From: Iris pallida
Taxonomy: Eukaryota; Streptophyta; Magnoliopsida; Asparagales; Iridaceae
Direction of reading: 5' to 3'
Assembly: GCA_029216955.1 (NCBI GenBank)
Contig: JANAVB010004105.1
Location: 47,501-111,500, forward strand
DNA: 64,000 bases
The notes under the pieces are model-generated. The model ran no database searches and was not told the origin of the DNA. It saw nothing but the letters and a program-made list of their open reading frames with translations. Positions 12,306-23,422 of this stretch are shown here, in pieces. The stretch's first letter is position 1. Every line of letters starts with the position of its first letter. Made by a program: the position numbers and the translations under genes.

Positions 12306-12424
12306 CTATCATTAGTTTCAGAAAATGTCATGGATTCAGCGTATGGAACAACTCATCTCATCGACACGAGGTCAACAGTTCAAGACTAGAGACTCGAGAC
12401 TAGAGGCCAAGGACGTAAAGCTGT
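12306..12424. other. leader of element C
   Basis: Short untranslated part between gag and the PBS, sharing CCAAGGACGTAAAG with the leader of element A. Confidence 0.6.
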
Positions 12425-12436
12425 ACTCTGATACCA
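12425..12436 (-). other. primer-binding site of element C
   Basis: Minus-strand reading gives TGGTATCAGAGT, an initiator-Met-type PBS with one change. It begins three bases from the LTR end at 12440. Confidence 0.75.
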
Positions 12437-12439
12437 TTA

Positions 12440-14013
12440 TATCACGTCCCGATTCCGAAGAATTGATAGTCGTCCCCCGGGCATAATGCCGTGCGAACCT
12501 AGGTTGCGTTCGTACAAGACATAGTCATAAGGTAATACGAAATACAACATCTAAGAGAGAGAGAGCGCAAACAAATTGAATAACACATTAATACAGAGAA
12601 ACTTTGCATTTTATTGATAATAGACAACATTTACAGACTCTATTACAATTGTGCCGCGTGGGCTTTACAACATGACTCGATTACAAAAAGAGTGCTGATG
12701 AGATAGTCGTTCCATACATATATTCCTCATTTACAACAAAAGTATTCCAACCACCTGGATGCGAGGGATGCCGAGACATGTTCCTTGGACTGTTGCAGAG
12801 AGTCTTCAAAAGTGATACATCGAAAGTCTCCGACGCGCGGTCGAAACTTCAAAACATGAACGTCACCTGGCTAGCTGGCGTGTTCATCTTGATTCCTAGC
12901 ACCTATGAAGAGCGAGGGTCAGTACGATCGCATGTATTGGCGAGTGGCTAATTAAACCCAAGCTCTGTATTTGGTTTAAGCAGTTTTATAAAATATGTTA
13001 GCTATTTGGTGATCTTTCTAACCATCCTGATTGATTTGCATGTTAACATATTTTGAGGCAAGCATATATAATTGTATACATTGAGCAGTTATCATAATCA
13101 TCCCGTGTCACATGTGTTAGTTCAAGTAGTGAAAGGGGTGTGAAGGTTACTAGCAATGTCAAGCCATCACGGACTATAGCTGGGTTGGACGACGACCCTT
13201 TCGCGGCGGGTAACTCGTTCCTCCCGGGCTGAATCGTTTCCTTGGCGTAGGCAACCATTCAAGGAAACTACACCTTGTCGACAAGTTATCCAATGACCGT
13301 TTTTGCAGATCTTGAAATAATTATCTCTTTTATAGAACCTTATCTTTTCTCTTTTTGGTGTAAAACCTTTTCTGAGTAAATTACTCAAATTGATGCAGTC
13401 ATTCCGAGTTTTCTTTAGCAAGTATTTCGTGAAGAATCGTGCCTCAATTCATTGATTCTATACTACGGTGACAAGCATTGATTTTATGTTTCATGGTTGA
13501 TTTTGAAACAGAGGGTCGAGATGAAGGAGGTCATCCACTCACCTTAGTCTTTGTTTCAGGCGAAGGACTAGTTGGTTGTGGTTAGACGTCGCCTATGCGA
13601 CCACCTGTAATTACACAAGCAACTGATTAGAACACTGTTTTATTCAAGTAGTTCAATACGAATGCGAAGTTCGAAAACGCAAGCCACAAAAACCATCGAA
13701 AATATTCACGAAAATGTATTCACGAAAAGCAAAGCTAAAGCCAAAGCAATTTACGACATAAAAAACATAGCAACGAGAGGTCACTCCCGACTCAGCCGTA
13801 GAACCAATCCTCGAGACGCAACCCACTGAATATGAGACTTGATTCTGAAGAAGCCTTTCCATAATGAGAGAAGGATCCTAATTCAATCGTTCCCGTTCGA
13901 CCGATTCAACCGATCTCGATCTATCGGTCCCAACTGAATCGGTAGTGATAGTATTCCTTTCTCGCGCACCTCGTGGACAGAAATGGGGTACGATGTAGGG
14001 GCGGGGTACTACA
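12440..14013 (-). mobile_element. 5' LTR of gypsy element C
   Basis: On the minus strand it starts TGTAGTACCCCGCCCC at 14013 and ends CGGGACGTGATA at 12440, closely related at both ends to LTRs A and B. It is shorter than they are (1.57 kb). The final CA has become TA. On its right it abuts the gag region of copia element H, so C appears to have inserted into H. Confidence 0.8.
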
Positions 14014-15165
14014 GAGGACGTGTATGAGAAAAAAATTATCGGAGATATGGTCATGGTTATCAGCCTTACAAAGGTGGAAACAATAGTTCAAAAAGAATAA
14101 ATGGGACAATTGGACAACACCTTATAATAAATAGAATTCTAATCCTCAAAATAAACCAAATAAGGACAGTAATGCTTATCATAAATGTGACAAAGATGGA
14201 CATTGGTTTACGCAATGCCGAGCTACTCAATAAGTGGTTGGTAAATTTAAAGAATCTAAGAAAATAAAAACAAATCTAACATAATATTAGGATAATGATC
14301 AACCACTTGACATCAATCAATTGAATTTTTTTGATCTTTTGAGGATCAAAACATAAATTAAGTTACCAACAATGGACAGTTTAAGGAGATACTGGAAAAT
14401 TCACCTTCCACTGGATGAGCACTCGTTTAATTTATGTTTTATTTTAAGTACTTATGAACTATTTACATTAGGCCATGTTTTGTTTTTAGTTTCCATCATG
14501 AAATGTCTAGGCCATGAGAGTTGGTTTTATTTGAAATTTTGATTATGAATTTGGAGTCACATTTTTTAATATGATAGTATCATTTGGTATGCTTAATTAT
14601 TTATTACAATTGTGCTAGCTAGAATATATGTTCATAAAATTTTTATTTGCTTCATGTTAAAGGTATGGATATACGAAGGAAGAAAAATGACTTGGATATG
14701 TGTTTGGTAGATTGTGTTACAACATATACGATTTTGAAGAATCAAAAGTTTTTCTCAAATTTAGTATTTTACATGCATAAATTGTCAATAATAGCTGAGC
14801 CAACCCATATAATTGAGGGCTTTGGAATAGCACACATCATGTTACCTAATGATACTCAAATCAATTTACATAATGCATTATATTCAAGCAGTTCCAAAAT
14901 GAATTTGCTAAGTTTCAAGGATATTCATCGCAAATATGGGTACCATATTGAAACTCGAAAAGAGATATTATGTATCACATCTAATGATGTATGCAAAAAA
15001 AACTAACATTAGAAGACTTCTCTTATCTTTCGGTAGGTTATACCACTATTGGTATAATTGAATCTTATATAAATGTGGCAAATCATAAAGCAAAAGATCC
15101 TCCCTTATATGTACCTATTGGCATGACTGTTTGGATCATTTGGGACTGGTATTGATCTATTTAGC
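14014..15165 (+). pseudogene. Ty1/copia gag-protease remnant, element H
   Basis: A zinc-knuckle-like sequence is encoded at 14177-14218 (YHKCDKDGHWFTQC); its first Cys is replaced by Tyr. A 119-codon open frame at 14647-15006 resembles the copia protease region with a CLVDCVTTYTILK block, where many copia families have a DSATTH-type sequence, and a later LYSSSSKMNLLSFKDI block. A WHDCLDHLG block near 15120-15150 matches the GAG-pre-integrase HDRLGH motif. Sequence similarity stops near 15165. Between the knuckle and the protease frame the reading frame is broken. Confidence 0.72.
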
Positions 15166-17110
15166 ACGGTGGCCTTACGAGGGATCAGTGAATTCTATAT
15201 ACTATGCGTTATTATTAGTTCATTCTAGCATTGTTTGAATACGTCACGATCTGAGGATTCCTATACAGGCATCACTGGGATAACCCAGATAAAATATAGA
15301 AAGCTGTAGGATTGATTGGCCGCCTGTAAATTAACTTGCTTATGATATGTTTTTTCTGTTAGTAGTCGAGAAACATGAACTATCGTGGTGCGTGGTCCAA
15401 CCCATGTCCTTGTTTGGTTGTTGGGTTGGGCTATTGTGCTACGATAGGCTATTAGCCGAAGTTACAAAGCAGAAACCTTTAACATGTCCATGATTATAGG
15501 ACGTATCTTATCTCGGCACAATTAAGGCACCCTTGTCCTTGTTTGGTTGTAAGGCTGCCACATTGCCTCGACGATGTGGTATAAGCCTATAACATGTCTC
15601 AGGTTTTACCTTATTTTTGGGTTTTATCTTATTCATATGTGCTCACTTGTGGTACTTGCTATTCGGGGCCTGACCCTACTGGTTTTGTTTGACCAAATTT
15701 TGTAGCAGAGCCTGAGTATCCAACCTTTCTACCCGAACCATGGTGCACACCATGAGCATGGGCGTCGGGGGCCATGAGTGGGTTTTTTCTCCACCACTCT
15801 GATATCTTAAATTTTTGTACTTGGCGTTTAGCCACCAGTACCTATTTAGCCGGTTGTTCTGGGACAGCTGACTATAGTTATGTACTATTGACTCTCTGTG
15901 ATAGCTAACACTCATAAAGCTAGACTCATGAATCACTTTGATGAAGCGTCGGGGACGCCTTACTTCTTTGTCTTATATGATCATTAATTACTGCTTTTTG
16001 CTTTGATTGATTGAGACATAGATGTTCTGTGAGACCATATGAGACTTGATTGTAGCAAGCAACCCTTGTCTCCAAACAGTTGTAATCGCCGTATGACGTC
16101 TTCGTACCTCATATAGGGTAGTTGGCCATGGCCATCTCCGTATTTTTGGTACTGTGCGTGACAAGTAGATTTCAGCGCCATGAGTGCACTTGAATCGACA
16201 GTGCCACAATCACGATTTGGTCAAAAGTTACCGCCATTATGGCTAACCGTGACTAAATCGGTAAATCATCGGCCAAATTCGAGTTCTATAAATTAAATAA
16301 AATACTAGAAGAACAATATAATTTTTTGGAAAAATTATACTCTAGGTCTATGTGTCGACTTTCTAAAACTTCAAGTGGATCCCAAAACGGAGTTCGGGAT
16401 CTCCCGAAATCTAAAAAACCGTACGATGCGTTAATTTTTTGAACAACCGGCACTCAAATAAATTTTCAGAAATTCACTTACAGAAAATAAATTATAGTTT
16501 GAAAAGATAACCTCGATATGTTCTAACAAAAGAAAGGGCACTGAAAAAGGATGTCAGAGTTGATCACAATTGCTCCGTAAAGTCGAAGGATCCCCAAGAT
16601 CAAATTTTCTAAAAGTCAACTGGAATAATAATTAGGGTTTATTGAAATTATAATATATATAGGAGAGAGAGAGAGAGAGAGAGGCGGCGACTCAGTCGAC
16701 TGAAGCGGCTGACATGAAGGCCCCACCCAGCTGACTGATAATTAATTATTTTGTAGAAACCATTAAAAATTTATTTTAACTCCAAATAAATCCAAATAAA
16801 TTACAGAAAAATTAGTTCTAAAAAATATTTCTAAGTGTCTAGAATCTAAATAAAAATATTTTATCTTTAAAATATCATCCTGTGACCCTACAATAAATCC
16901 TAAAAGCCTATGAAAAAAATAAATTCTATAGATTTTAATTATCTAAAAATCCCCAAAAATTCTACAAAAATATAAAATAAATAAGTAATATATCTAGGGA
17001 CCCTAGTAACCATATCTAACCTAATCTTATCATACTTTACATATAGGCTTAGGTACAACCCTTTCTGATCCCAAAATCAAATCCCTAATTAAAATTAAAA
17101 AAATTCTAGG
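15166..17110. mobile_element. unidentified insertion in copia H, probably an LTR
   Basis: This stretch separates the pre-integrase and RNase H parts of H. It has AT-rich flanks, a GA microsatellite at 16663-16683 and a TACGTCACGATCTGAGG segment near 15240 that resembles gypsy LTR ends. It has no conserved protein motif; the minus-strand frames at 15676-16209 look accidental. I cannot place its ends or target duplication, and most H integrase and RT sequence is absent. Confidence 0.45.
16663..16683. repeat. GA microsatellite
   Basis: About ten GA dinucleotides in a row. Confidence 0.9.
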
Positions 17111-17705
17111 AAGCAAGTTCTACAGTCTTGAAGTGTCGTATTTAATTGATATTGGAGTACTACTATATCTAGCACAATGCACAAGACCAAACATTGCATT
17201 CTCTCTTAAGTTATTATCTAAATATAGTTCGGCGTATACACTTAGACATTGAAATGGAGTTAAACACACATTCAGATATCTTCGTGGAACAACTGACATG
17301 GAATTATTTTATTCATGTGATTCCACAATTAATTCTCGTCTAGTTGATTATGTAGATCCAAGTTATCTTTCTGACCCTCATAAGGGTTGCTCCCAAACAG
17401 GTTATGTGTTTATTAATAACCATGCAGCTATGTCTTGATGATCAACAAAGCAAGGTTCAGTAGCAACTTCCTTTAACCATACAGAATTAATTTTACTCCA
17501 AGAAGCAACAAAAGGAAGTGTATGGTTGAGATCGATTATTCACCATATACGAGTAAATTGCCAACTACGTCCACAGTTATAGATGAGCCAGGAATAATAT
17601 TCGGAGACAACGCAGTATGCGTTGCCCAAGTCAGAGAGAGATTCATCAAAGAAGATCGAGCCAAGTACCTTCCACCAAAGTTATTTTATGCACATGAAGT
17701 AACTA
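17111..17705 (+). pseudogene. Ty1/copia RNase H fragment, element H
   Basis: Plus-strand frames encode typical copia RNase H blocks: LAQCTRPNIAFSL, RYLRGTTDMELFY and a GCSQTGYVFI block. A final EDNA-like stretch (FGDNAVCVAQV, about 17600-17635) sits in a different frame. Two stops fall near 17436-17445, and a frameshift separates the blocks. The sequence ends in the conserved FYxHE area near 17700. The following residues of the polyprotein reappear at 37779 in the same orientation, about 20 kb away. Confidence 0.78.
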
Positions 17706-18229
17706 CCTAAATTTGAAATTTCTATTTTTTTTGGAAAACATTATTATAATTTTTGGGAATTTATAAAATTATTTTTAGATTTATTGTGAATTTATTTTTA
17801 ATTCTGATTATTATTATTTAATTAGTTAATTTCATTTCAGAATTATTTTATTACTAATTAATTATTTGTGATCCTACCAAGCCTTGGGCTTGGATTGTGG
17901 GCTAGATATTCTAATTGCCTACCAAGCCTTGAGCTTGGACTATGGGCCTATGAGTTTTGGGCTATAGAGTAATTAGTGTTTAATTAGCCTGATTGATGAT
18001 TAGTTAGTCCTAATTAGGAAGTTAGTTGCTAACTACCAGATTAGTTAGAGATTAGTTAGTGGTTAGTTAGGATATGTTAGTAGGTTCCATTATTGTCCTT
18101 AGATCTATTACAAATTACATGTCTGCTATTTAGGCTTGGAGAGCACTCCACTATTCTTTTATTAAAATATTGGAGACTCTCCAATATTTTATTACAGAAT
18201 AATTCTAATCTCTCTCCTGCCACTCTCTC

Positions 18230-18880
18230 TCTCTCATGTCAACTCCAACACCCTATCTGTCGATCCTCCGTCGCGCGCGCCGTCGTGCCCGGCCGAGCTC
18301 CGGCTAACCTTGCCGTCGCAGCATCCTAACTTCTCCCTGCTCCACCCTACTCCGTTCACCACCACTGACAGCCTAGCCACCAACAGTCCGCCCAACGCCA
18401 CCCCAAGAACTACTCCGGTGACCCAGCTCTACTCCAACCGCCCACAACAACCACCACAGTGCCATCATCCCTGACCCAACTTTTCTACCACCGACCACCA
18501 CCTACCGCCACTACCAACCCAACGTCTCCTCCACCTTCAACCACCACTATCCCGACCAACTTCGTCGATCCAACACCACTGCATAGCCCCAACCACCAGT
18601 TCACCCCAACCCAAATCCAATACCACAAACCACGGCTACTTTCGTTGACTAACCCTAATCACCATCCTAACTCCGACCAACCTACACCCACCGTCATCAT
18701 CTCCTCCACTGATTCTACGTACGCCAACACCATTAGAACCCCCAATCTCCCCACAGTGCCATCACGACATCGCAAACTACCACACGACCTCACCCAAAGT
18801 CGAATCTACTCACCGGACCCTCGTCGCCATAGTTCTACTCGTCGACGATGGTTTGAGACCACTCCTTATCTGTAGGTTAA
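18230..18880 (+). other. C-rich leader-like part of LTR K
   Basis: CT-rich sequence with a 138-codon open frame (18459-18875) of Pro, Thr and Ser repeats. Comparable GC-rich blocks occur at the same place in LTRs D (about 22000-22430), F (about 6360-6600) and G (about 24120-24270), but their predicted peptides are unrelated. I treat it as transcribed non-coding leader. Confidence 0.4.
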
Positions 18881-19982
18881 TTATTTGTTTGTCGGGGCTA
18901 GGCTTCAAGCCCACTGAAAATCACTAGGTTATTTGGTTATTAATTCTGTTGTGTATTGTTTGGGCTTGGATTGTTTTATATAAACTGCCAATAGGCTGGG
19001 CTTTAAGCCAAATGTTTATGAATATGAGTAAATGTATTCATATGTACAATATTTGTTATAAATATAATTAGTATAATATAAATATATAATATACATGTAT
19101 AGGTATTTTATACTATTATGATAGTAGTGATAATATTTTGGTAATTATATATATTATTTAAAATTATATATATGGTTACCTAAAGTAGTATTTACCGAAT
19201 AATGTTTAATGTAGTTTTCAAGATATTAAATTTTGACTAAATAAAAATCTAATTTCCTAATATTATAAATATTTTCCATAATAGGTTATATACATTAGGT
19301 TGGGTCTTTCTCTTTTATTATCGTATTATCACAATCGAATCATGCGTTCCTATGTTGTGAAATCACTCAATCTCTTAAATATATTATCGACTTTATGGAC
19401 TACTATTGGGACTATTGGACATCGGATTCGATCTTGGACTATTATTGGACGCTATAATCTTCAACGACTTATCTAGGATGATGTGTTCCTTGGGATTATT
19501 ATTCTGCACTTTAGACTATGATACTTTTTGTGTTGATACGTTCGTGTCGCGTACGTCGACGTTAGATATCCGAGACAAGTACTTACTATGATCGCTTTCA
19601 TTTCCTGGTAGTTACTTTATTCATGATTTAGATATGTATTTCCTGATTATTGACACGACTATCTCATGAGATTAGTGTTATGGATTCTATTACATTATTA
19701 TATTGTTCCTGTTCCTGAGTTTATCCTGTACATGTTTTCTGTTTGTCATGACTCGGTCCCAAATTGTTGGGTCGAATCTGATCATGCCCAGCCTGCTATG
19801 TTGTGAGATGGCGGCAGTAAGCTGTATCCAAATGCAGGTAATCACAACAACACAATATATTTTGTCACAACATCTAAAATTTTGAAGATTAAAAACTTGT
19901 CCAACAAAATATCCATCTGATACAACTGATAAAATAAAACTGCCTTTTTATTCAAACATCAAAACTAAAGGTAAATTATCGT

Positions 19983-20104
19983 CTAGAAAGATGGCTCATC
20001 AGCCCCGAGATTAACATCGTCCGACTGGGACTCTGGCAACACAGCAGGGTAGAGCTCAGGGTCGTAATAGCTATTAATCAATAGCTCTGCAACATCAATG
20101 GAAC
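19983..20104 (-). other. putative terminal exon of LTR-encoded ORF, copy D
   Basis: Reading leftward from an AATAG acceptor at 20105-20106, the frame enters at the same phase as in LTRs F, G and K. It stays open for about 39 codons with an NSYYDPE core and acidic composition, and stops with TAG at 19983-19985. Confidence 0.48.
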
Positions 20105-20495
20105 CTATTGGGGGTGGAGAATCCAGTCAGAAAAGGAGCAAAGTACAATTATGAAAATTTAACAATTTAACTAATAATTAGAAATTTACAATTTAAACAG
20201 TTTGAAATACTTGAGCAATTTTTCCACAATTGAAAACAATATGACTTGAGTATGTAATGCCTATGACCGGCTTGGGTTGTATAATAGTATCATAGTGATA
20301 CGATACGGCTTATCCCCGTGTGAAAAGGAGTAGGCTCGCACAATTATTCAATATGAAGGTATTGGTCATAGAACACTACACTACTCCCCCAATCCCACAA
20401 TCAATACTCTAGGAGAGAGTTCGTGTAGTAATGTGGTTTAATCTTGCAATATTACAATTATTAACTAAATTGAAAATAAACACAACCGTACTTGC

Positions 20496-20540
20496 CTTTG
20501 TTTATGACTGGGTATGAAGAGTCGGTTCCGGGAAAGAAAA
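20496..20540 (-). other. putative upstream exon with GC donor, copy D
   Basis: The minus-strand segment ends AACAAAG and is followed by GCAAGTACGG, the same GC-type donor as in LTRs F and G. The 3' boundary at 20496 is visible. The other boundary is only set by the 45-nt length of the other copies, since no clear acceptor is seen. Confidence 0.35.
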
Positions 20541-20778
20541 TCAGACTCGTCCTCGAAATCCTACATTGAGAATCCCGACTTAGCATAAATGAGGAAACCA
20601 TATCTAGGTGTGCTAGTTGCAATCTCTAAAATTTGATCCTAGTCAAATTTTATGTTGTTAAAAAAACACGTTTATCGATGCGTTTCAAAGTTATTAATTT
20701 AACGAGGTAAAAGTCAAGTTAACATTTTTATTGGAAAACTTCGTATTTTTGAATTATTTGGCAAAACTTTGTATTTTG

Positions 20779-20779
<1 letters not shown>

Positions 20780-20833
<54 letters not shown>
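20780..20833. repeat. AT microsatellite
   Basis: Pure alternating AT tract left of the SINE; it continues at 20949-20979 on the other side. Confidence 0.92.
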
Positions 20834-20842
<9 letters not shown>

Positions 20843-20947
20843 TTGAAGCAATGGGTAATTGTAACGAACTCGCCTCCACTGGGGCTCGAACTCCGACCAC
20901 TTGGGCCGCATGCATCTCTCTTAACCACTAGGCTAGACGTCATTTGC

Positions 20948-20948
<1 letters not shown>
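20834..20948 (-). mobile_element. tRNA-derived SINE inside LTR D
   Basis: On the minus strand there is a Pol III A box-like TAGCCTAGTGGTTAAG (20920-20935) and a B box-like GGAGTTCGAGCCCC (20881-20894). Their spacing is like that of tRNA genes. The unit ends in a run of A (T on the plus strand, 20834-20844). AT repeats flank both sides, so it probably inserted in, or expanded beside, a microsatellite. Secondary-structure detail does not support an active tRNA gene. Confidence 0.68.

Positions 20949-20979
<31 letters not shown>
20949..20979. repeat. AT microsatellite, right side of SINE
   Basis: Alternating TA tract matching that at 20780-20833. Confidence 0.9.
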
Positions 20980-20981
<2 letters not shown>

Positions 20982-23300
20982 GTTATTTTTCTTTTAATGA
21001 GAAAATATGAAATTGTCTAATTTACAAACTTGAAATCTTATTATTTTATTTAATGTGAGAAAACTCTTATTAATTTTCTATAAAGATAAATATTCAGTTT
21101 ACTATTTATGCGTTTACCTACAAAACAACAATCCAGAAAAGAAAAGAAAAAACTAAACTACTTATTACAGGTCCACAGGAAAATAGAAAAGAAAACTTGG
21201 ACTTATGTCCTTACAATTTTTTTTACATAAATTAATTTAATTTAAAGGCGAGCTCTGAATACCGCGAACGGTCCAACAGTAGGCCGAAGCCCTGCACAAA
21301 AATACTAACAGCAGTAACCCATTCTAAAAATAATAATAAATTAAAGATAATTATAAAATTTGTCTCAGACTTGGTCATTTAAAAACTCATGTTTTAACTA
21401 ATGCCTCAACGTCCGGGTTGGCCGGTTTCGTTTGCATTTAGTTAGGGCCCATGGACCAATATGGTCGTCGCCCGAAAAGATACAAAATCCATTTTAAAAT
21501 CAACACTCCAAGATGTAATTTGTTTTTCAAAGATCGGGTTTTGAAGATAGTTTTAGAATATATATATTTTTGAAAATTTGGGCAGCACTTCCTCTATAAT
21601 TGGGATAACCCAATCCTGGGAAAATGCCAACACCTACAATATTCCAAACCACAAAACATTCCCAACCAGAAATTCCAATTTATCCAAACCAAGAGTAGTT
21701 TTATATTCCAAAAAAATCATAATCACAGGAAAAACTTCCCGAAATATAGAATTCGAAAAATCGGAAAAACCACAGAACCAATCTAAGGAGAATGGTCACA
21801 GAACCATTTTTCGACCTTATCTAGAAAATTTTGAGAAGCCATAGAATCATAAAACAACAACATCCAAGCTACAAAAATCATTCCGAAACTAAGTTCGGAG
21901 AATCCGAAACCAACATCGTAATTATCAATGTTGAATCCCATGACGGGATCGGGAACCGCGTCATCATCGACACTAAGAGAGGGACACTAAGATACGAAAA
22001 TATACCTCGGGTGCTCGGCCAGAGCTCTCAGATGAAAATAGAAGAAAACGGAAAACCTGCGAATCTCGAAAAAAATCCAAAACACGCGGGCAGCGGAAAG
22101 TGCCACGGAAAGCACAGATCTGGACAGCAAACCGGAGCACGGGGACAGCAACGCACACAGGAAGGTGCGTACGGGGTAGCGCGCACAGGCACCGGCAAGG
22201 CGCGGGGCGGCCGCGCGGGATCGGGGTCGTCGGTTCGGGCGACGCTGGAGACGGCATCAGGGTGCTGCGGGGTCTGGAAGCGGGCGGAGGGTGCTGGGTC
22301 GGAATCGGCGCCGGAGTCAGGGGTGGTCGGTCGGAGATCGCCGAGAGGGGCACGGCCGGGTCGTCTAGGGCTCGGGTTAGGGCTTTGGGGAAATTTGGGG
22401 AAGGATGGAGAATGATGAAGGGGAGTAGAGCCATATATATTGGAGAAATGAGCTAGGAGTTACGGAAGAGGAAGGGGCGGCGGTGGCTGGCGGTTTCGGA
22501 AAAGATTGGTCGGCCGAGAGAGCGTTTGGGAGAGGAAAGAAAGAGTTTTTCTTTGCTGGTAAAATGAGAGTGAGAGAGAGAGTTTAAAGAGTTAATAAAA
22601 AAAGAATTGTTTTGTTAATAAGAAAAATGTTATATATATAAATATATATTAAGGGATTTTCAAATTACTTTTGGAAAAACTGAACTTGGGTTCGAGACGG
22701 GTTCGAGATGGGTCAGGTCCAACATTAAAATCCAGGAATAATATTATTTCTAAAAATATGGTTTTCCTAAAATGATAATAATTAATTTAGCAACAAATTA
22801 GAAAAATAAAATTTTATGGGTTTGACCAAACACTAAAATTCCAGAAATAATAATTATAATAAAAATAACACTAAATTAATTAAAAATTACGGGTTTCACA
22901 CTGTTGAGATGAATCCATGATTACTAATTGGACGCGAAATACCTTAGTACATATGTGATCAAAGCCCATATTTTCTGTTTCATGTTCCCTATTGGTAGCT
23001 AGTCATACACGACACGTATGATTAGCCAGACCAAGTAGATCCCTCAGCCCGATCACATGTAGAACGTGGTATTTCAAATACACTTAGTGTAGTTATGACT
23101 TATGCATTTTATACTAATTTTCTTATATACTTTGATTCCTGCTATGATTATTTTTTCTATTTACATACCTGTCAGTTCATGTTTACAATATTTACTTCCA
23201 TGTCACATATGCTACTTCATGCTATATAGTTTCTATCATGTTATGAATAGTAGATCATGTATCGTACTTGCTTCCATTCTGACTGGATAAACATTTTTAG

Positions 23301-23422
23301 GCGATGAGTTAGAGCAATGGTGTTCCACTTACTATGGCACACCTGAGATAGATCATGGCTTAGCTGAGGATGCAGGAGATGATATAGCAGATATGCCATT
23401 GGAGGATGTTTACTTAGCTTAG
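23301..23422 (+). other. putative terminal exon of LTR-encoded ORF, copy K
   Basis: After a TTTTTAG acceptor (23299-23300) the frame is open for about 39 codons with an STYYGTPE core, acidic throughout, and stops with TAG at 23420-23422. It is the longest plus-strand member of the set. Confidence 0.48.

Larger units (their letters stand above)
19744..22900 (-). mobile_element. solo LTR D with CTGTT target duplication
   Basis: On the minus strand it begins TGTGAAACCCGTAAT at 22900 and ends GGGACCGAGTCATGACA at 19744. The 5-bp direct repeat CTGTT lies on both sides (19739-19743 and 22901-22905) with no mismatch. No internal domain remains, so it is a solo LTR left by recombination. It contains a SINE, AT microsatellites, a GC-rich leader-like block and the conserved exon pair. 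Confidence 0.88.

Noticed and set aside
18459..18875. 138-codon plus-strand ORF
   Set aside because: Pro/Thr/Ser low-complexity product in the C-rich part of LTR K, with no counterpart in related LTRs.
20834..20948. A functional tRNA gene
   Set aside because: A and B box-like motifs are present, but there is an A tail and no convincing cloverleaf; a SINE explains it better. The same holds for 49144-49265.
21831..22415. Long ORFs on both strands at 21831-22415 and 21973-22434
   Set aside because: GC-rich leader-like part of solo LTR D; composition keeps frames open on both strands, and the products are Pro/Ser/Arg-rich without motifs.
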